Made by a program: the position numbers and the translations under genes. Under the pieces are notes generated by a model, which saw nothing but the letters and a program-made list of their open reading frames with translations, was not told the origin of the DNA and made no database searches. Shown in pieces: positions 28,884 through 37,831 of a stretch of DNA of 64,000 bases. Source of the DNA: Micromonospora rhizosphaerae. GTDB lineage: Bacteria; Actinomycetota; Actinomycetes; Mycobacteriales; Micromonosporaceae. Position 1 is the stretch's first letter. The number at the start of each line of letters is the position of its first letter. The stretch lies in assembly GCF_900091465.1 (NCBI RefSeq), contig NZ_FMHV01000002.1, positions 2,418,001-2,482,000 on the forward strand, given 5' to 3'.

Positions 28884-28938
28884 GATCATGAAGTTATTTC
28901 CCTCGATACCGGCGTGTCATGGCGATAACTTCATGATC
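28884..28938. repeat. Intergenic hairpin, 14-base perfect arms
   Basis: GATCATGAAGTTAT (28884-28897) pairs with ATAACTTCATGATC (28925-28938) around a 27-base loop. The arm shares the GATCATG(G/A)AGTT core with the 75-base repeats at 8312 and 47433. It lies between pgsA and cinA and could be a terminator. Confidence 0.65.
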
Positions 28939-28992
28939 GACGGGTCCCGGGAACGATGAGTAGGCGGAGCCGGGGAGGGAAGGGTTTGGGGC

Positions 28993-29670
28993 ATGGATGA
29001 GCGGGATGCGAATGGGGAGCGGCCGGCCGGCAGCCCGGCCGCGGCGGTCGTGCACAGCCTTTCGCAGCGGCACGAGACGCTGGCCACCATCGAGTCGCTG
29101 ACCGGGGGGCTGCTCTCCGCCTCGATCGTGGAGATCGCCGGGGTGAGCGGCACGTACCGCGGCGGCCTGGTGGTCTACGCCACCGAGCTGAAGTCGGAGC
29201 TGGCCGGCGTACCGGCGGACCTGCTCGCGGAGCGCGGGCCGGTCGACCCGGACGTCGCGGTCGCGCTGGCCGAGGGTGGGCGGCGGCGCTGCGGGGCCGA
29301 CTGGGGGCTGGCCACCACCGGGGTGGCCGGGCCGGAGCCCCAGGACGGCAAGCCGGTCGGCCTCGTGTACGTCGCGGTCGCCGGCCCGGGCGGCACAAGC
29401 GTGGAGCAGCTCGACCTGGAAGGTGGGCGGGACCACATCCGCTCGGCCGCGGTGATCGCGGCGCTGCGGCTGTTGACCGAGCGGATCCGCGCCGCGGACC
29501 AGGCTGACGAGTCGCGACCCGCCGACGCGACGCGGCACCCCGCCCACCAGGTGGACGAGGCACAGGACCCGGCCCTCCGCCGGCCGGCCGGTGACGCGGC
29601 TCACGGCACGGACATCGACACGCCCGACGACGCGGATGCCGCCGACCCTGCCGCGGCGGGGCGGCGGTGA
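28993..29670 (+). CDS. cinA: CinA C-terminal-domain protein (NMN deamidase, PncC type)
   Basis: The 225-residue protein is the CinA C-terminal domain alone: [31 protein letters not shown] N-terminal block, [23 protein letters not shown], and [10 protein letters not shown]. PncC enzymes convert nicotinamide mononucleotide to nicotinic acid mononucleotide. The last 60 residues are acidic, low in complexity and specific to this lineage. A GGGGAGGGAAGGG stretch precedes ATG 28993. The gene sits directly upstream of the clgR stress module, as in many actinomycetes. Confidence 0.88.
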   Translation: MDERDANGERPAGSPAAAVVHSLSQRHETLATIESLTGGLLSASIVEIAGVSGTYRGGLVVYATELKSELAGVPADLLAERGPVDPDVAVALAEGGRRRCGADWGLATTGVAGPEPQDGKPVGLVYVAVAGPGGTSVEQLDLEGGRDHIRSAAVIAALRLLTERIRAADQADESRPADATRHPAHQVDEAQDPALRRPAGDAAHGTDIDTPDDADAADPAAAGRR

Positions 29671-29834
29671 CGGGATCGGCCGGATCGGAGGGGCGGGGCG
29701 GGATGTCGCGGCGGCGGGCACCGGGTACGGTTGCGGGAAGGCTCCGGCGGTCGACGCCGGCGCCGGGGGCGGCCGCCGCGTCCGGCGCGGCACGTCCGGC
29801 CGGAGAAGATGGTCCCGTCAAAGGGGGAGGTGCG

Positions 29835-30284
29835 ATGGTCCTGCTACGCCGAGTGATCGGTGACGCACTACGGGCGCGCCGGCAGGGGCAGCACCGCACC
29901 CTGCGCGAGGTCTCCTCCGCCGCCAACGTGAGTCTCGGTTACCTCTCGGAGATCGAGCGTGGCCAGAAGGAACCCTCCAGCGAGCTGCTGGCCGCGATCT
30001 GCGACGCGCTCGGCGCCCGTCTCTCCGAGCTGCTCCGCGAGGTCAGCGACACCGTAGCCCTGGCCGAGCAGATGCCTGGGGTGCTGGTCCCGGTCGCCAA
30101 CGAGCCGGTCGAGCCGACGCCGGTGGCTCCGGCCGCCGTCCGCAAGGCCACCAACCGGGGCGTCCGCCAGGTGACCTCGGACGGCGCGGTCTCCGTCCAG
30201 GTCCGGCAGGATTCGCCGCTCAAGGCGACCCTGCGCAGCACCCGGGTCCGCTCCGCGGACCGGGACGTGGTCTGCGCCGCCTGA
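29835..30284 (+). CDS. clgR: ClgR-like XRE-family transcriptional activator
   Basis: The 149-residue protein has an N-terminal helix-turn-helix (about 8-65) with [26 protein letters not shown], the ClgR signature, and a short C-terminal part ending RDVVCAA. ClgR activates clpP, clpC and lon-type proteolysis genes, and in mycobacteria also pspA. I chose ATG at 29835 because GGGGGAGG is directly upstream; the frame back to 29667 lacks homology. The C-terminal VCAA is notable: ClgR is itself a ClpP substrate recognised at an Ala-rich C-terminus. The order clgR-pspA-pspM matches Rv2745c-Rv2744c-Rv2743c. Confidence 0.92.
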   Translation: MVLLRRVIGDALRARRQGQHRTLREVSSAANVSLGYLSEIERGQKEPSSELLAAICDALGARLSELLREVSDTVALAEQMPGVLVPVANEPVEPTPVAPAAVRKATNRGVRQVTSDGAVSVQVRQDSPLKATLRSTRVRSADRDVVCAA

Positions 30285-30404
30285 TCCGCGCGGCGCGCAC
30301 CGTGGCCGGGCCGGCCCTCGACGCCTGATCTGCGGCGCCCCTGGCCGGGCCGGCCTCGACGCCTGATCCGCGCGGCGCGCGCCGTGGCCGGGCTGGCCCC
30401 CGCC
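30279..30404 (+). repeat. Three tandem repeats of 38-44 bases after clgR
   Basis: Copies lie at 30279-30322, 30323-30360 and 30361-30404. Each starts GCCTGATC and continues through GCGGCGC and TGGCCGGGC. The first copy includes the last sense codon and stop codon of clgR. Copies 1 and 3 differ at only a few positions and copy 2 has lost six bases. The rest of the clgR-pspA gap (30405-30563) holds no gene; a TAGAGT hexamer at about 30408 is a possible -10. Confidence 0.8.
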
Positions 30405-30563
30405 GCGTAGAGTCGATCAGGGTTGCGTGACTGCCCCCGCTCGTCGGTACGGAAGCCGGGCTGGCGTCCGACTGGGACGATGGGGGCATGCCCCGCGGCC
30501 CGCTGGTCGGCCCCGTCCGGCCCGGTCGAGGCGGAGCGACGCTACTGAGGGGACAACGCGGAG

Positions 30564-31436
30564 ATGGCGAACCCGTTCGTCAAGGGTTGGAAATACCTGA
30601 TGGCGCTCTTCGGTGCGAAGATCGACGAGCACGCCGACCCGAAGGTGCAGATCCAGCAGGCGATCGAGGAGGCCCAGCGGCAGCACCAGGCGCTGGTCCA
30701 GCAGGCGGCCGCGGTGATCGGCAACCAGCGGCAGTTGGAGATGAAGCTGTCCCGGCAGATGTCCGAGGTCGAGCAGCTCCAGGCCAACGCCCGGCAGGCC
30801 CTGGTCCTGGCCGACCAGGCGGGCGCCAGGGGTGACCAGGCCGAGGCCGGGCGGTACGAGCAGTCCGCTCAGCTCCTCGCCACCCAGCTGGTCTCCGCCG
30901 AGCAGGCCACCGAGGACCTGAAGACGCTGCACGACCAGGCCCTGGGCGCGGCCGCCCAGGCCCGCAAGGCGGTGGAGAACAACTCCATGATCCTCCAGCA
31001 GAAGCTGGCCGAGCGCACCAAGCTGCTCAGCCAGCTCGAGCAGGCCAAGATGCAGGAGAGCGTGGCCCGCTCGCTGGAGTCGATGTCGGCGCTGACCGCG
31101 CCCGGCACCACCCCCTCGCTGGACGAGGTGCGGGACCGGATCGAGCGCCGGTACGCCAATGCGATGGGCCGCGCCGAGCTGGCCGGCAACTCGGTCGAGG
31201 GCCGGATGCTGGAGATCAAGAAAGCGACGCTCGACTCGGCGGGTTCGGCCAGACTGGAGCAGATCCGGTCGAGCATGGCCGGCGAGCAGCTCACCGGCCG
31301 GCAGGAGCGGCCGGCGGTGCCGCAGGCCGGGCAGGCGGCGCCCGCGGTCGACCCGGCGGCCGCCGCCCGGCTCGACGAGATCCGGGCCAGCATGAGCCGG
31401 GAACACGGCACGGGGGACAGCACCGCCGCCGGCTGA
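30564..31436 (+). CDS. pspA: Phage shock protein A (PspA/IM30 family)
   Basis: The 290-residue protein is almost entirely helical, with the family start [37 protein letters not shown] and long coiled coil up to about residue 215. The C-terminal 75 residues contain two similar elements ([18 protein letters not shown] and [18 protein letters not shown]), a small internal duplication also seen in mycobacterial PspA relatives. PspA oligomerises at the inner face of the membrane and protects it from stress. ATG at 30564 follows GCGGAG. pspM follows 23 bases downstream. Confidence 0.95.
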   Translation: MANPFVKGWKYLMALFGAKIDEHADPKVQIQQAIEEAQRQHQALVQQAAAVIGNQRQLEMKLSRQMSEVEQLQANARQALVLADQAGARGDQAEAGRYEQSAQLLATQLVSAEQATEDLKTLHDQALGAAAQARKAVENNSMILQQKLAERTKLLSQLEQAKMQESVARSLESMSALTAPGTTPSLDEVRDRIERRYANAMGRAELAGNSVEGRMLEIKKATLDSAGSARLEQIRSSMAGEQLTGRQERPAVPQAGQAAPAVDPAAAARLDEIRASMSREHGTGDSTAAG

Positions 31437-31459
31437 GCGATCGGGGCGAGGAGACGGGG

Positions 31460-32245
31460 ATGGCAGACGAGCGAGCCCGATACTTCCGCCGGCTGCGTCG
31501 GCTGCGACGCTCCGCCCGGCGATGGAGCGTCCTGGCCGGTGGGCTCGGCGGCGCGGCCGCCGTGCTGACCCCGTACGCCGGGCTGGGACTGCCCGACGCG
31601 GGCTGGGCCGGCGCCGCCGGCAGCGCGATCGCGTTCGCCGCCTGGCGCTGGATCGACCTGCGCGCGCTGGCCGCCACGCCGGCGCCGCCGGCGCTCGACC
31701 CGGCCGAGGCCGCCGCCCGCTCCCGGGCCCGGCTTGTCGCCGCCGTCGAGCGACTGCCCGTCGGCCCGGGCGTGCTGGCCGAGGTACGCCGGGTCCGGTC
31801 CCGGCTGGCGCTGCGCGGCACCACGGCGGCCGAGGCGTGGGCGCGGCTGGACCACGCCGCGCTGACCCTGGCCGGGATGAGCGGCCGGCTGACCGGGCTG
31901 GCCGAGCCGGCGGTGCTCGAGGCGGCCGCCGCCGACCGCTCGCTGCGCGACCTGGCCGGCCGGGTGGCCAGCGTGGAACGCGCCCTCAAGCTCGCCCCGG
32001 CCGAGGCCCAGGCGTCGCTCGCCGACTCCCACCGCACCCTGGTCGACCAGTTGGAGAACGGCGTCTCGGCCTACGAGCGCCTGGTCGTCGCAGCGGCCAG
32101 CTACGTCGCCGAGGACGCCCGCCCGAGCACCGAACACCCGGCCGCCTCCCGGCTGGCGGAGGCGACCGACCTGCTGCACGGGGTGGCCTCGGCGCTGGCC
32201 GAGCTGCGCGCCGTCGGCGACCCGCTGCGCGCCCCCACCCGCTGA
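31460..32245 (+). CDS. pspM: PspM-like membrane partner of PspA
   Basis: The 261-residue protein has a basic N-terminus (RARYFRRLRRLRRSARRW) followed by two hydrophobic segments at about 27-45 and 50-66 and a long helical, Ala/Leu-rich cytoplasmic domain. It corresponds in position and topology to mycobacterial Rv2743c (PspM), which links ClgR and PspA to the membrane. Sequence identity cannot be measured here, so the assignment rests on synteny and layout. GGCGAGGAGACGGGG precedes ATG 31460. Confidence 0.75.
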   Translation: MADERARYFRRLRRLRRSARRWSVLAGGLGGAAAVLTPYAGLGLPDAGWAGAAGSAIAFAAWRWIDLRALAATPAPPALDPAEAAARSRARLVAAVERLPVGPGVLAEVRRVRSRLALRGTTAAEAWARLDHAALTLAGMSGRLTGLAEPAVLEAAAADRSLRDLAGRVASVERALKLAPAEAQASLADSHRTLVDQLENGVSAYERLVVAAASYVAEDARPSTEHPAASRLAEATDLLHGVASALAELRAVGDPLRAPTR

Positions 32246-32279
32246 CCCGACCCGCCCGCTCCCCGCGCTCCGCTCCCAC

Positions 32280-32331
32280 ATTCACGGAATGAGGGCTCAA
32301 TCGGCGCTCGATGAGTCCTCATTCCGTGAAT
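32280..32331. repeat. Intergenic hairpin at a convergent gene junction
   Basis: ATTCACGGAATGAGG (32280-32294) and CCTCATTCCGTGAAT (32317-32331) form a perfect 15-base stem. The loop of 22 bases contains a further CTCAATCG/CTCGATGAG imperfect match. It lies between the convergent pspM and multicopper-oxidase-like genes and is a candidate bidirectional terminator. Confidence 0.7.
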
Positions 32332-32382
32332 TTGTGCGGGGCGGTGGCCCGAGGCGTGCGGGACGGTGAGTCGGGGCGCGGG

Positions 32383-35300
32383 TCAGGAGGGGGTGGTGAC
32401 CGGGATGGGGCCGGTGAAGGTCGAGCTGCCGACCACGTTGTATGAGCGGATCCGGTAGTGATACGTGACGCCACGGGCGAGCCCGGTGTTGGTGAAGCCC
32501 CGCCCGGTGACCCGGAAGGTGGCCAGCTCCTGGCTGAACGCCGGGTCGGTGGCGCGCTGGACGACGAACCCGGAGCCCGGCCCGGTGGGGGTGCTGGCCG
32601 ACCAGCTCAGGATCACCGTCGCGGTGTCCGGTGCCGGCGCGGTGGCGGTGGCGCTCACCGCGGTCGGCACCCCGGGCCGGGGCGGGGTCGTCACGGTGGC
32701 CACGGTGGACCAGGGTGAGGCGGCGCCGAGGTAGGTGGTCCGCACCCGGTAGTAGTACGTGGTGTCCGGGGCGACGGCTGGGTCGACGTGGTTGTCGCCA
32801 ACCGCGATGGCCGTGGTGCCCGGCCCGCTGGTGAAGGTCGGATTGGTGGCCCGCTGCACGTCGATCCCGGTGGCGTACGAGCGGTTGAGCCAGCGCAGCG
32901 CGACGCGCAGCGGCGCGGCCGGCGGCACCGCCGCGGTCAGCTTGGCCGGCCCGATGAGCTGCACCGACGCGGGGACGCTGTTCGACCAGGCCGAGCAGCT
33001 CACCGCGTTCTCCGCCCGGATCCGGTAGTGGTAGGTCACCCCCGGGGTCACCGAGGCGTCGGTGTACCGGGTCGCGGTGGCCGCCACGGTGATCTCCGTC
33101 CGCCCCTCGGTGAAGGTGGCGTTGGTGGCCCGCTGCAGCAGGTGGCTGGTGGCCGGTGGACGCCGGCCGTTGCCGGTCCAGGCCAGCGCGATCGCCGGCA
33201 GCGCGGTGGCCGAGCCGGGGGCCGGGGTGGCGGTCAGCCCGGTCGGCGCCCTGGGGGAGACCCGCAGCACCAGCGGTCGGCTCATCCCCTGGTCAAGGTG
33301 GCCGGCGGACCGGCTGTGCCACCGGTACTCCCAGCCGAGGTTGACCAGCTGGTTCACCACGATGGCCGGCCGCCCGTCGATCGGGCTGACCGGGGTGGCG
33401 TCCAGCCGTACGCCGGCCGGCCGGGTCGGGTCGAGCAGTCGTACGCTGTCGCCGATCTTGAACGGCAGGGCGGGCGGGACGGGGCGCAGCGCCACGATCA
33501 CGTCCTCCCGGGGGTTGACCCGGACGGTCTCCTTCCAGCCCAGCTCGTTCGGGTCCGGCGGGCGGACCGTGCCGTCCCAGCCGACCCGGTTGACCAGCTG
33601 CACGTCACCACCGCCGACGTGCAGGGCCTGGGTCTGGGATGAATCGCCGACGATCCGCCAGAGCTGGGTGCCGTCGGCCGGCGCGCCCAGCGGCACCGTC
33701 GGATCGGTCACGAAGAGCACCTCGGTCGCCGGGTCGACCGGCCCGAGCGGCAGGGTCGCCGGGTCGAGCGGGCCGGCGTGCGGGTGCCCGACGCCGAGCC
33801 GCCCGACCGCGCGGCCGTGCCGCGACTCGAAGACCTGCCCGACCGCCTTCACCGCCAGCGGCAGGGTGACCGGGGCGGCGGCGCCGGTCGGCGTGAAGCT
33901 GACCGAGGTGGCGTGCACCGGCACCAGCGTCTCCAGCGGGGTCCGGGTGCCGAACGCACGGTCGTACGCCGGTTGCGGGACGATCGGCGGCCGCTGGCTG
34001 GCCGCGTACGCCCCGGGGAGGCGTTCGGCGAGCCGGGCCAGGTCGTACCGGTCGGCCGGGGTGCCGGCCACCCGGAACTGGAGCAGGGTACGGGTGTTCG
34101 GGCCGTACCCGGGACGGGTGGCGGGGAGCCCGCCGACCCCGGTGCGGTCCGGGGCGCCGGTGTGGTGGTCGTACCGGGGGTCGAAGCGGGGCAGTGGGGC
34201 CGGGCAGTCGTTGTAGAGGATCAGCGTGGCGCCCGGGGGCAGGGCGGAGAAGTCCACCACCACGTCGGCCCGCTCACCGGGGGCGAGCAGCAGGGTGTGC
34301 CCGTCCACGTTGAGCGCGGTCGGGTCCCGCCGGTCGTACCGGTAGCCGATCGGTCGGTTCGGCAGCACCACCGGGGCGGGCAGCAGGCCGCACTCGTTGC
34401 CGATCTGGATCATCTCCGGCCCGGCCGCCCGGGGGTCCGGCGCGCCGCCGTCGCGCCCGTCGGTGGGCCAGTACGGCGGCCGGTCCGCCGCCCGGACCGC
34501 CTCGACCATCGGGACCTCCCCGGCGTCCGGGTCGGCCGGTCCGCCATCGGTCGGCCACATCGGACCGTCCGAGCGGGCCCGGTAGAGCTGGAGGTTCAGG
34601 GCGCGGTCCGCGCACGCGTTGAGGATCCGGAACCGGTACGCCTTCGGCTCCACCGTCAGGTACGGGTAGGCGACGCCGTTGACCAACGGCGTGTCGCCGT
34701 ACGCCTCGGGCACGGCCGACGGGTGCGGCACGCCCGGCGCCAGCGGCGGCTCGTCCGGCGCGGCCACCGGGTCGTGGTGCGGGTTGGGCACCGGCGCCAC
34801 CCAGGGGCTGTCGGGGCCGTCGGGGTCGTGCGACCAGGGGCCGTAGTCCCAGCGGCCGGTCGGGTTCGTCCCGGCCGCCCGGTACGGGTTCTGCCGCGGC
34901 TGGTAGACGTGCGGGTGCCAGAGGTTGCCCTTGGCGCCCCAGCGGTCCCGGTCCCAGGTCGGGTCCTGCGCGGCGAGCTGGGCGTCGTCCGGCACGAAGG
35001 TCCGGTCCTGGATCACCAGCGGCAGCTGCTCGTCCGGGAGCACGCCGTCGGCGACGAGCCGCTCCTCCGCCGGGTCGGTGAGCAGGTAGAGCGCCGACTG
35101 CCCGGAGTAGACGGTGAGCCGGGACAGCGCGAGGGTGTTGTCGTGCAGCCACATCAGCCGGCCGCTCTGCTCGTTCGGGAAGTAGAGCGTGGTGGCGCCC
35201 GCCCCCGGAGGTGGCATGTCCGGCACCGGGGTCAGCCCCACCCCGATCGGGTACGGGGTGATCTCGCCCGCCGGGGTGACCCACTGCCACGGGTTGCCGG

Positions 35301-35991
35301 CGCTGATCCAGGCGGTCTGCGCCCCGTCCAGGTGGGGCACCGCCCGATTCTGCGGGTACGGCGCCGGCCCGTCCAGCGGCCCGACCCCCGCGCCGTCGAC
35401 GGTCTCGTCGACCGGCAGAAAGAGTTCGCCGGCCCGGCCGGTCGGAAGCTGGTTGATGAACTTGATCCGCACCGGCCGTCCCCGCCGAGCCATGATCAGG
35501 GGCCCGAGGTGCCAGGGTCGGTCCGGCGGGCTCACCGTGTTGTGCCCGGACGGGTCGGTGCCGAGGTTGAGCTGGCGGTAGCCGCGCAGCCGGGTGGCCG
35601 GCAGGTCCCGGTGCAGCCGCTGGGCGTACTCCTGCAACCCGATCTCGTAGTAGTCGCAGCCCGGCCAGGTGATGGTGTCCGGCACCGCCACCGGCAGGTG
35701 GGCGCCCAACCCGTTGCGACCGAGCGGCCCGGGCAGCGGCAGCGCGTCGACGAACTTGCGGATGCCGGTGCCGGGGACCACCCGCCCGGCGTGGTCGAGC
35801 GCCGGCAGCGGGCTGCCGGCGAAGTTCGGCACCGGCCCGAAGCAGCGGGGCACGGCGGCGGGGTCCAGGCTGGCCGGCGCCGGGTCGCTCTCCTCGCTGG
35901 TCCGGGCGGCGGGCACGGTCGGCGTGTGGTCCTCACCGGTGCGGACTGCGCGGTCCGCCCGGCTCGGCCGAAGTCTGCGGAACAGGGCCAT
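32383..35991 (-). CDS. Multicopper-oxidase-fold protein with degenerate copper sites and three FN3 repeats
   Basis: The 1202-residue protein follows a bacterial multicopper-oxidase layout from about residue 60 to 915, with GPLIMARRGRPVRIKFINQLP, YFPNEQSGRLMWLHDN, LVIQDRTF and MSRPLVLRV. The usual copper motifs are broken: HxH is H220-L-D222, the second HxH is H283-D-N285, HxxHxH keeps only H791, and HCHxxxH is H892-S-R-S-A-G-H898, so the T1 cysteine is absent. Three fibronectin type III domains follow (about 918-1202; each has a TYHYRIR or TYYYRVR strand). No signal peptide is visible. I chose ATG at 35991 with GGGGGAG upstream. It is probably not an oxidase. Confidence 0.82.
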   Translation of the reverse strand: MALFRRLRPSRADRAVRTGEDHTPTVPAARTSEESDPAPASLDPAAVPRCFGPVPNFAGSPLPALDHAGRVVPGTGIRKFVDALPLPGPLGRNGLGAHLPVAVPDTITWPGCDYYEIGLQEYAQRLHRDLPATRLRGYRQLNLGTDPSGHNTVSPPDRPWHLGPLIMARRGRPVRIKFINQLPTGRAGELFLPVDETVDGAGVGPLDGPAPYPQNRAVPHLDGAQTAWISAGNPWQWVTPAGEITPYPIGVGLTPVPDMPPPGAGATTLYFPNEQSGRLMWLHDNTLALSRLTVYSGQSALYLLTDPAEERLVADGVLPDEQLPLVIQDRTFVPDDAQLAAQDPTWDRDRWGAKGNLWHPHVYQPRQNPYRAAGTNPTGRWDYGPWSHDPDGPDSPWVAPVPNPHHDPVAAPDEPPLAPGVPHPSAVPEAYGDTPLVNGVAYPYLTVEPKAYRFRILNACADRALNLQLYRARSDGPMWPTDGGPADPDAGEVPMVEAVRAADRPPYWPTDGRDGGAPDPRAAGPEMIQIGNECGLLPAPVVLPNRPIGYRYDRRDPTALNVDGHTLLLAPGERADVVVDFSALPPGATLILYNDCPAPLPRFDPRYDHHTGAPDRTGVGGLPATRPGYGPNTRTLLQFRVAGTPADRYDLARLAERLPGAYAASQRPPIVPQPAYDRAFGTRTPLETLVPVHATSVSFTPTGAAAPVTLPLAVKAVGQVFESRHGRAVGRLGVGHPHAGPLDPATLPLGPVDPATEVLFVTDPTVPLGAPADGTQLWRIVGDSSQTQALHVGGGDVQLVNRVGWDGTVRPPDPNELGWKETVRVNPREDVIVALRPVPPALPFKIGDSVRLLDPTRPAGVRLDATPVSPIDGRPAIVVNQLVNLGWEYRWHSRSAGHLDQGMSRPLVLRVSPRAPTGLTATPAPGSATALPAIALAWTGNGRRPPATSHLLQRATNATFTEGRTEITVAATATRYTDASVTPGVTYHYRIRAENAVSCSAWSNSVPASVQLIGPAKLTAAVPPAAPLRVALRWLNRSYATGIDVQRATNPTFTSGPGTTAIAVGDNHVDPAVAPDTTYYYRVRTTYLGAASPWSTVATVTTPPRPGVPTAVSATATAPAPDTATVILSWSASTPTGPGSGFVVQRATDPAFSQELATFRVTGRGFTNTGLARGVTYHYRIRSYNVVGSSTFTGPIPVTTPS

Positions 35992-36153
35992 GGCTCCCCC
36001 GGGGATCGGGGCGCGACGGCCGTCACCCGGCGTGGCGGGCGGTCGCGCTGCTGACGATCGGTGAGCACTCAACCGCAGCATGCGACGCCAACGACCGGCA
36101 GGGAACTACCCATTCGTCCGTGTCTCGGGTGATCTTGCCCGATCGTGGAAGTT

Positions 36154-36981
36154 CTACGTGGTCGGGCCGGCGGGCCGGGACCGTTCCGGCTGGCAGACCG
36201 GGCACCAGTAGGTGACCCGCTCGCCCAACTCCTCCTTGCGGATCGCCGTGCCGCAGCGGCGGCACGGCTGCGCCCGGCGGCCGTACACGTAGCTGGTCTG
36301 CCCCCGGTGCAGCGAGCCCGTGGTGCTCTGCGTCCACCGGCCCCGGTTGGCGGACAGCAGCCGTTGCGCCAGGGTGACCGTGCCGGCCAGGTCGGGCACC
36401 GCGCCGACCGGCGTCCAGGGCGAAATGCCGCGCAGGAAGAGCACCTCGCACTTGTAGAGGTTGCCGACCCCGGCCAGATTGCGCTGGTCCAGCAGGGCCT
36501 CGCCGATGGTGGCGTCGGGGTGCACGGCGAGCCGGCGGACCGCCTCGGCCGGGTCCCAGTCCGGGCCGAGCAGGTCCGGCCCGAGGTGGCCGACCAGCGA
36601 CTCCTCCTCGGCCGTCGGGACGAGGGCCAGGTCGTGCAGGTGGTAGCCGACCGCCACCGCGCTGGCCGAGCGGAGCACCACCCGGATCAGGTGCGCCGGC
36701 CGGGCCGCCCACCGCTCACCGGGCGCGTACGCCCGCCAGGCACCGTCCATCCGCAGGTGGGAGTGGAGCGTCCAGTCTCGGGCGCCCTCACCGCGCTCCG
36801 GCGGGCTGGTCAACCGCAGCAGCAGGTGCTTGCCGCGGCTGGCCGACTCGCGGACGGTCCAGCCGGTCAGGTCGGTCCCGGCGAGCTGCGGCACCCGGAA
36901 GTCGGAGCCGGTGAGCCGGGCGCCGGCCAGCGCGCGCTGCAGGACGCGGGCCGTGTTCCAGACGGTGTCGCCTTCGGGCAC
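36154..36981 (-). CDS. nei: Fpg/Nei-family DNA glycosylase (Nei2-like endonuclease VIII)
   Basis: The 275-residue enzyme begins MPEGDTVWNTA, the Nei signature; Pro2 becomes the catalytic N-terminal amine and Glu3 the acid. The H2TH region (DQRNLAGVGNLYKCEVLFL, about 160-180) and the C-terminal zinc finger (CRRCGTAIRKEELGERVTYW followed by CPVC, about 240-263) are complete. It removes oxidised pyrimidines and nicks the abasic site. GTG at 36981 is fixed by the need for Pro at position 2. The 162 bases to the next gene hold no feature I can name. Confidence 0.93.
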   Translation of the reverse strand: MPEGDTVWNTARVLQRALAGARLTGSDFRVPQLAGTDLTGWTVRESASRGKHLLLRLTSPPERGEGARDWTLHSHLRMDGAWRAYAPGERWAARPAHLIRVVLRSASAVAVGYHLHDLALVPTAEEESLVGHLGPDLLGPDWDPAEAVRRLAVHPDATIGEALLDQRNLAGVGNLYKCEVLFLRGISPWTPVGAVPDLAGTVTLAQRLLSANRGRWTQSTTGSLHRGQTSYVYGRRAQPCRRCGTAIRKEELGERVTYWCPVCQPERSRPAGPTT

Positions 36982-37048
36982 CCGTCCATCCTGCCTCGCC
37001 GAGCGGGATTCGCATATGTCGCCATTTACGGCGAGGCGCGCGCCCGCC

Positions 37049-37831
37049 TCACGCGCCGGTCACCGGCACGACGTCCCCGGGGCGTACGCCGAGCAGGTCG
37101 ACCGCCCGGCCGGTGTTGACCGCCACCGCGACCAGGCCGGCCGAGTCGGCGTACACCACCGGCTCCCCGACGGCGGCGTCGCCGAACGTACGCCCGCGCG
37201 CCGCCTCCCGCCCGGCCACCCGGACCCGCACCGGGAGCCCGTCGAGGAGGTCTGCCGGGGCGGCGAGCTGGACGTTGCCGAAGTGGTCCACGGTCAACAC
37301 CTCGGCGGCGAACCCGTCGTCGGTGCGGCGGACCACCGGCGCCGGCAGCCGGACCAGCGTCGCCGGGTCCACCGCCGGACCGGCCTCGGCCAGCGGCGCG
37401 CCGAGCGCGAGCCGGGCGGCGACCGGGGCGAAGACGTCCCGGCCGTGGAAGGTGCGGGAGACCGCCGGCGCCAGCCACCCCGGGTTGGTCAGCTCGACCG
37501 CCGCGGTGACCCCACCGAGCGCCGCGGCGGCGTCGAGCAGCAGCCCGTTGTCCGGCCCGACCAGCAGCCCGCCCGGCGTGGCCAGCCCGATCCCCCGACG
37601 GCTGGTGCCGACGCCCGGGTCCACCACCGCCACGTGCACCCCGGCCGGCAGGTACGGCACGGTCTGGGCGAGCACCGCCGCACCCCGCCGCACGTCCGCC
37701 GGAGGCACCAGGTGGGTCACGTCGATCACCCGCGCCGCTGGTGCGAGCCGGGCGATCACGCCGTGGCACGCCGCCACGAACCCGTCGGCGAGCCCGTAGT
37801 CGGTGGTCAGCGAGATCCACGGGCCGGTCAC
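37049..37831 (-). CDS. SAM hydrolase / SAM hydroxide adenosyltransferase (DUF62 family)
   Basis: The 260-residue protein has ISLTTDYGLADGFVAACHGVI at the N-terminus, VAVVDPGVGTSRRGI (about 70-84), GPDNGLL and RTFHGRDVFAPVAARLA, the signature of the fluorinase-related DUF62 family. The bacterial members hydrolyse S-adenosylmethionine to adenosine and methionine. The 23-residue loop that marks true fluorinases is not seen. GTG at 37831 overlaps the GNAT stop codon (GTGA), so translation is coupled. The longer frame back to 38260 is out of frame with the GNAT gene and not real. Confidence 0.88.
   Translation of the reverse strand: MTGPWISLTTDYGLADGFVAACHGVIARLAPAARVIDVTHLVPPADVRRGAAVLAQTVPYLPAGVHVAVVDPGVGTSRRGIGLATPGGLLVGPDNGLLLDAAAALGGVTAAVELTNPGWLAPAVSRTFHGRDVFAPVAARLALGAPLAEAGPAVDPATLVRLPAPVVRRTDDGFAAEVLTVDHFGNVQLAAPADLLDGLPVRVRVAGREAARGRTFGDAAVGEPVVYADSAGLVAVAVNTGRAVDLLGVRPGDVVPVTGA

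Noticed and set aside
30279..30404. Possible short CRISPR array
   Set aside because: The three units are adjacent with no spacers, differ in length and have no cas genes nearby.
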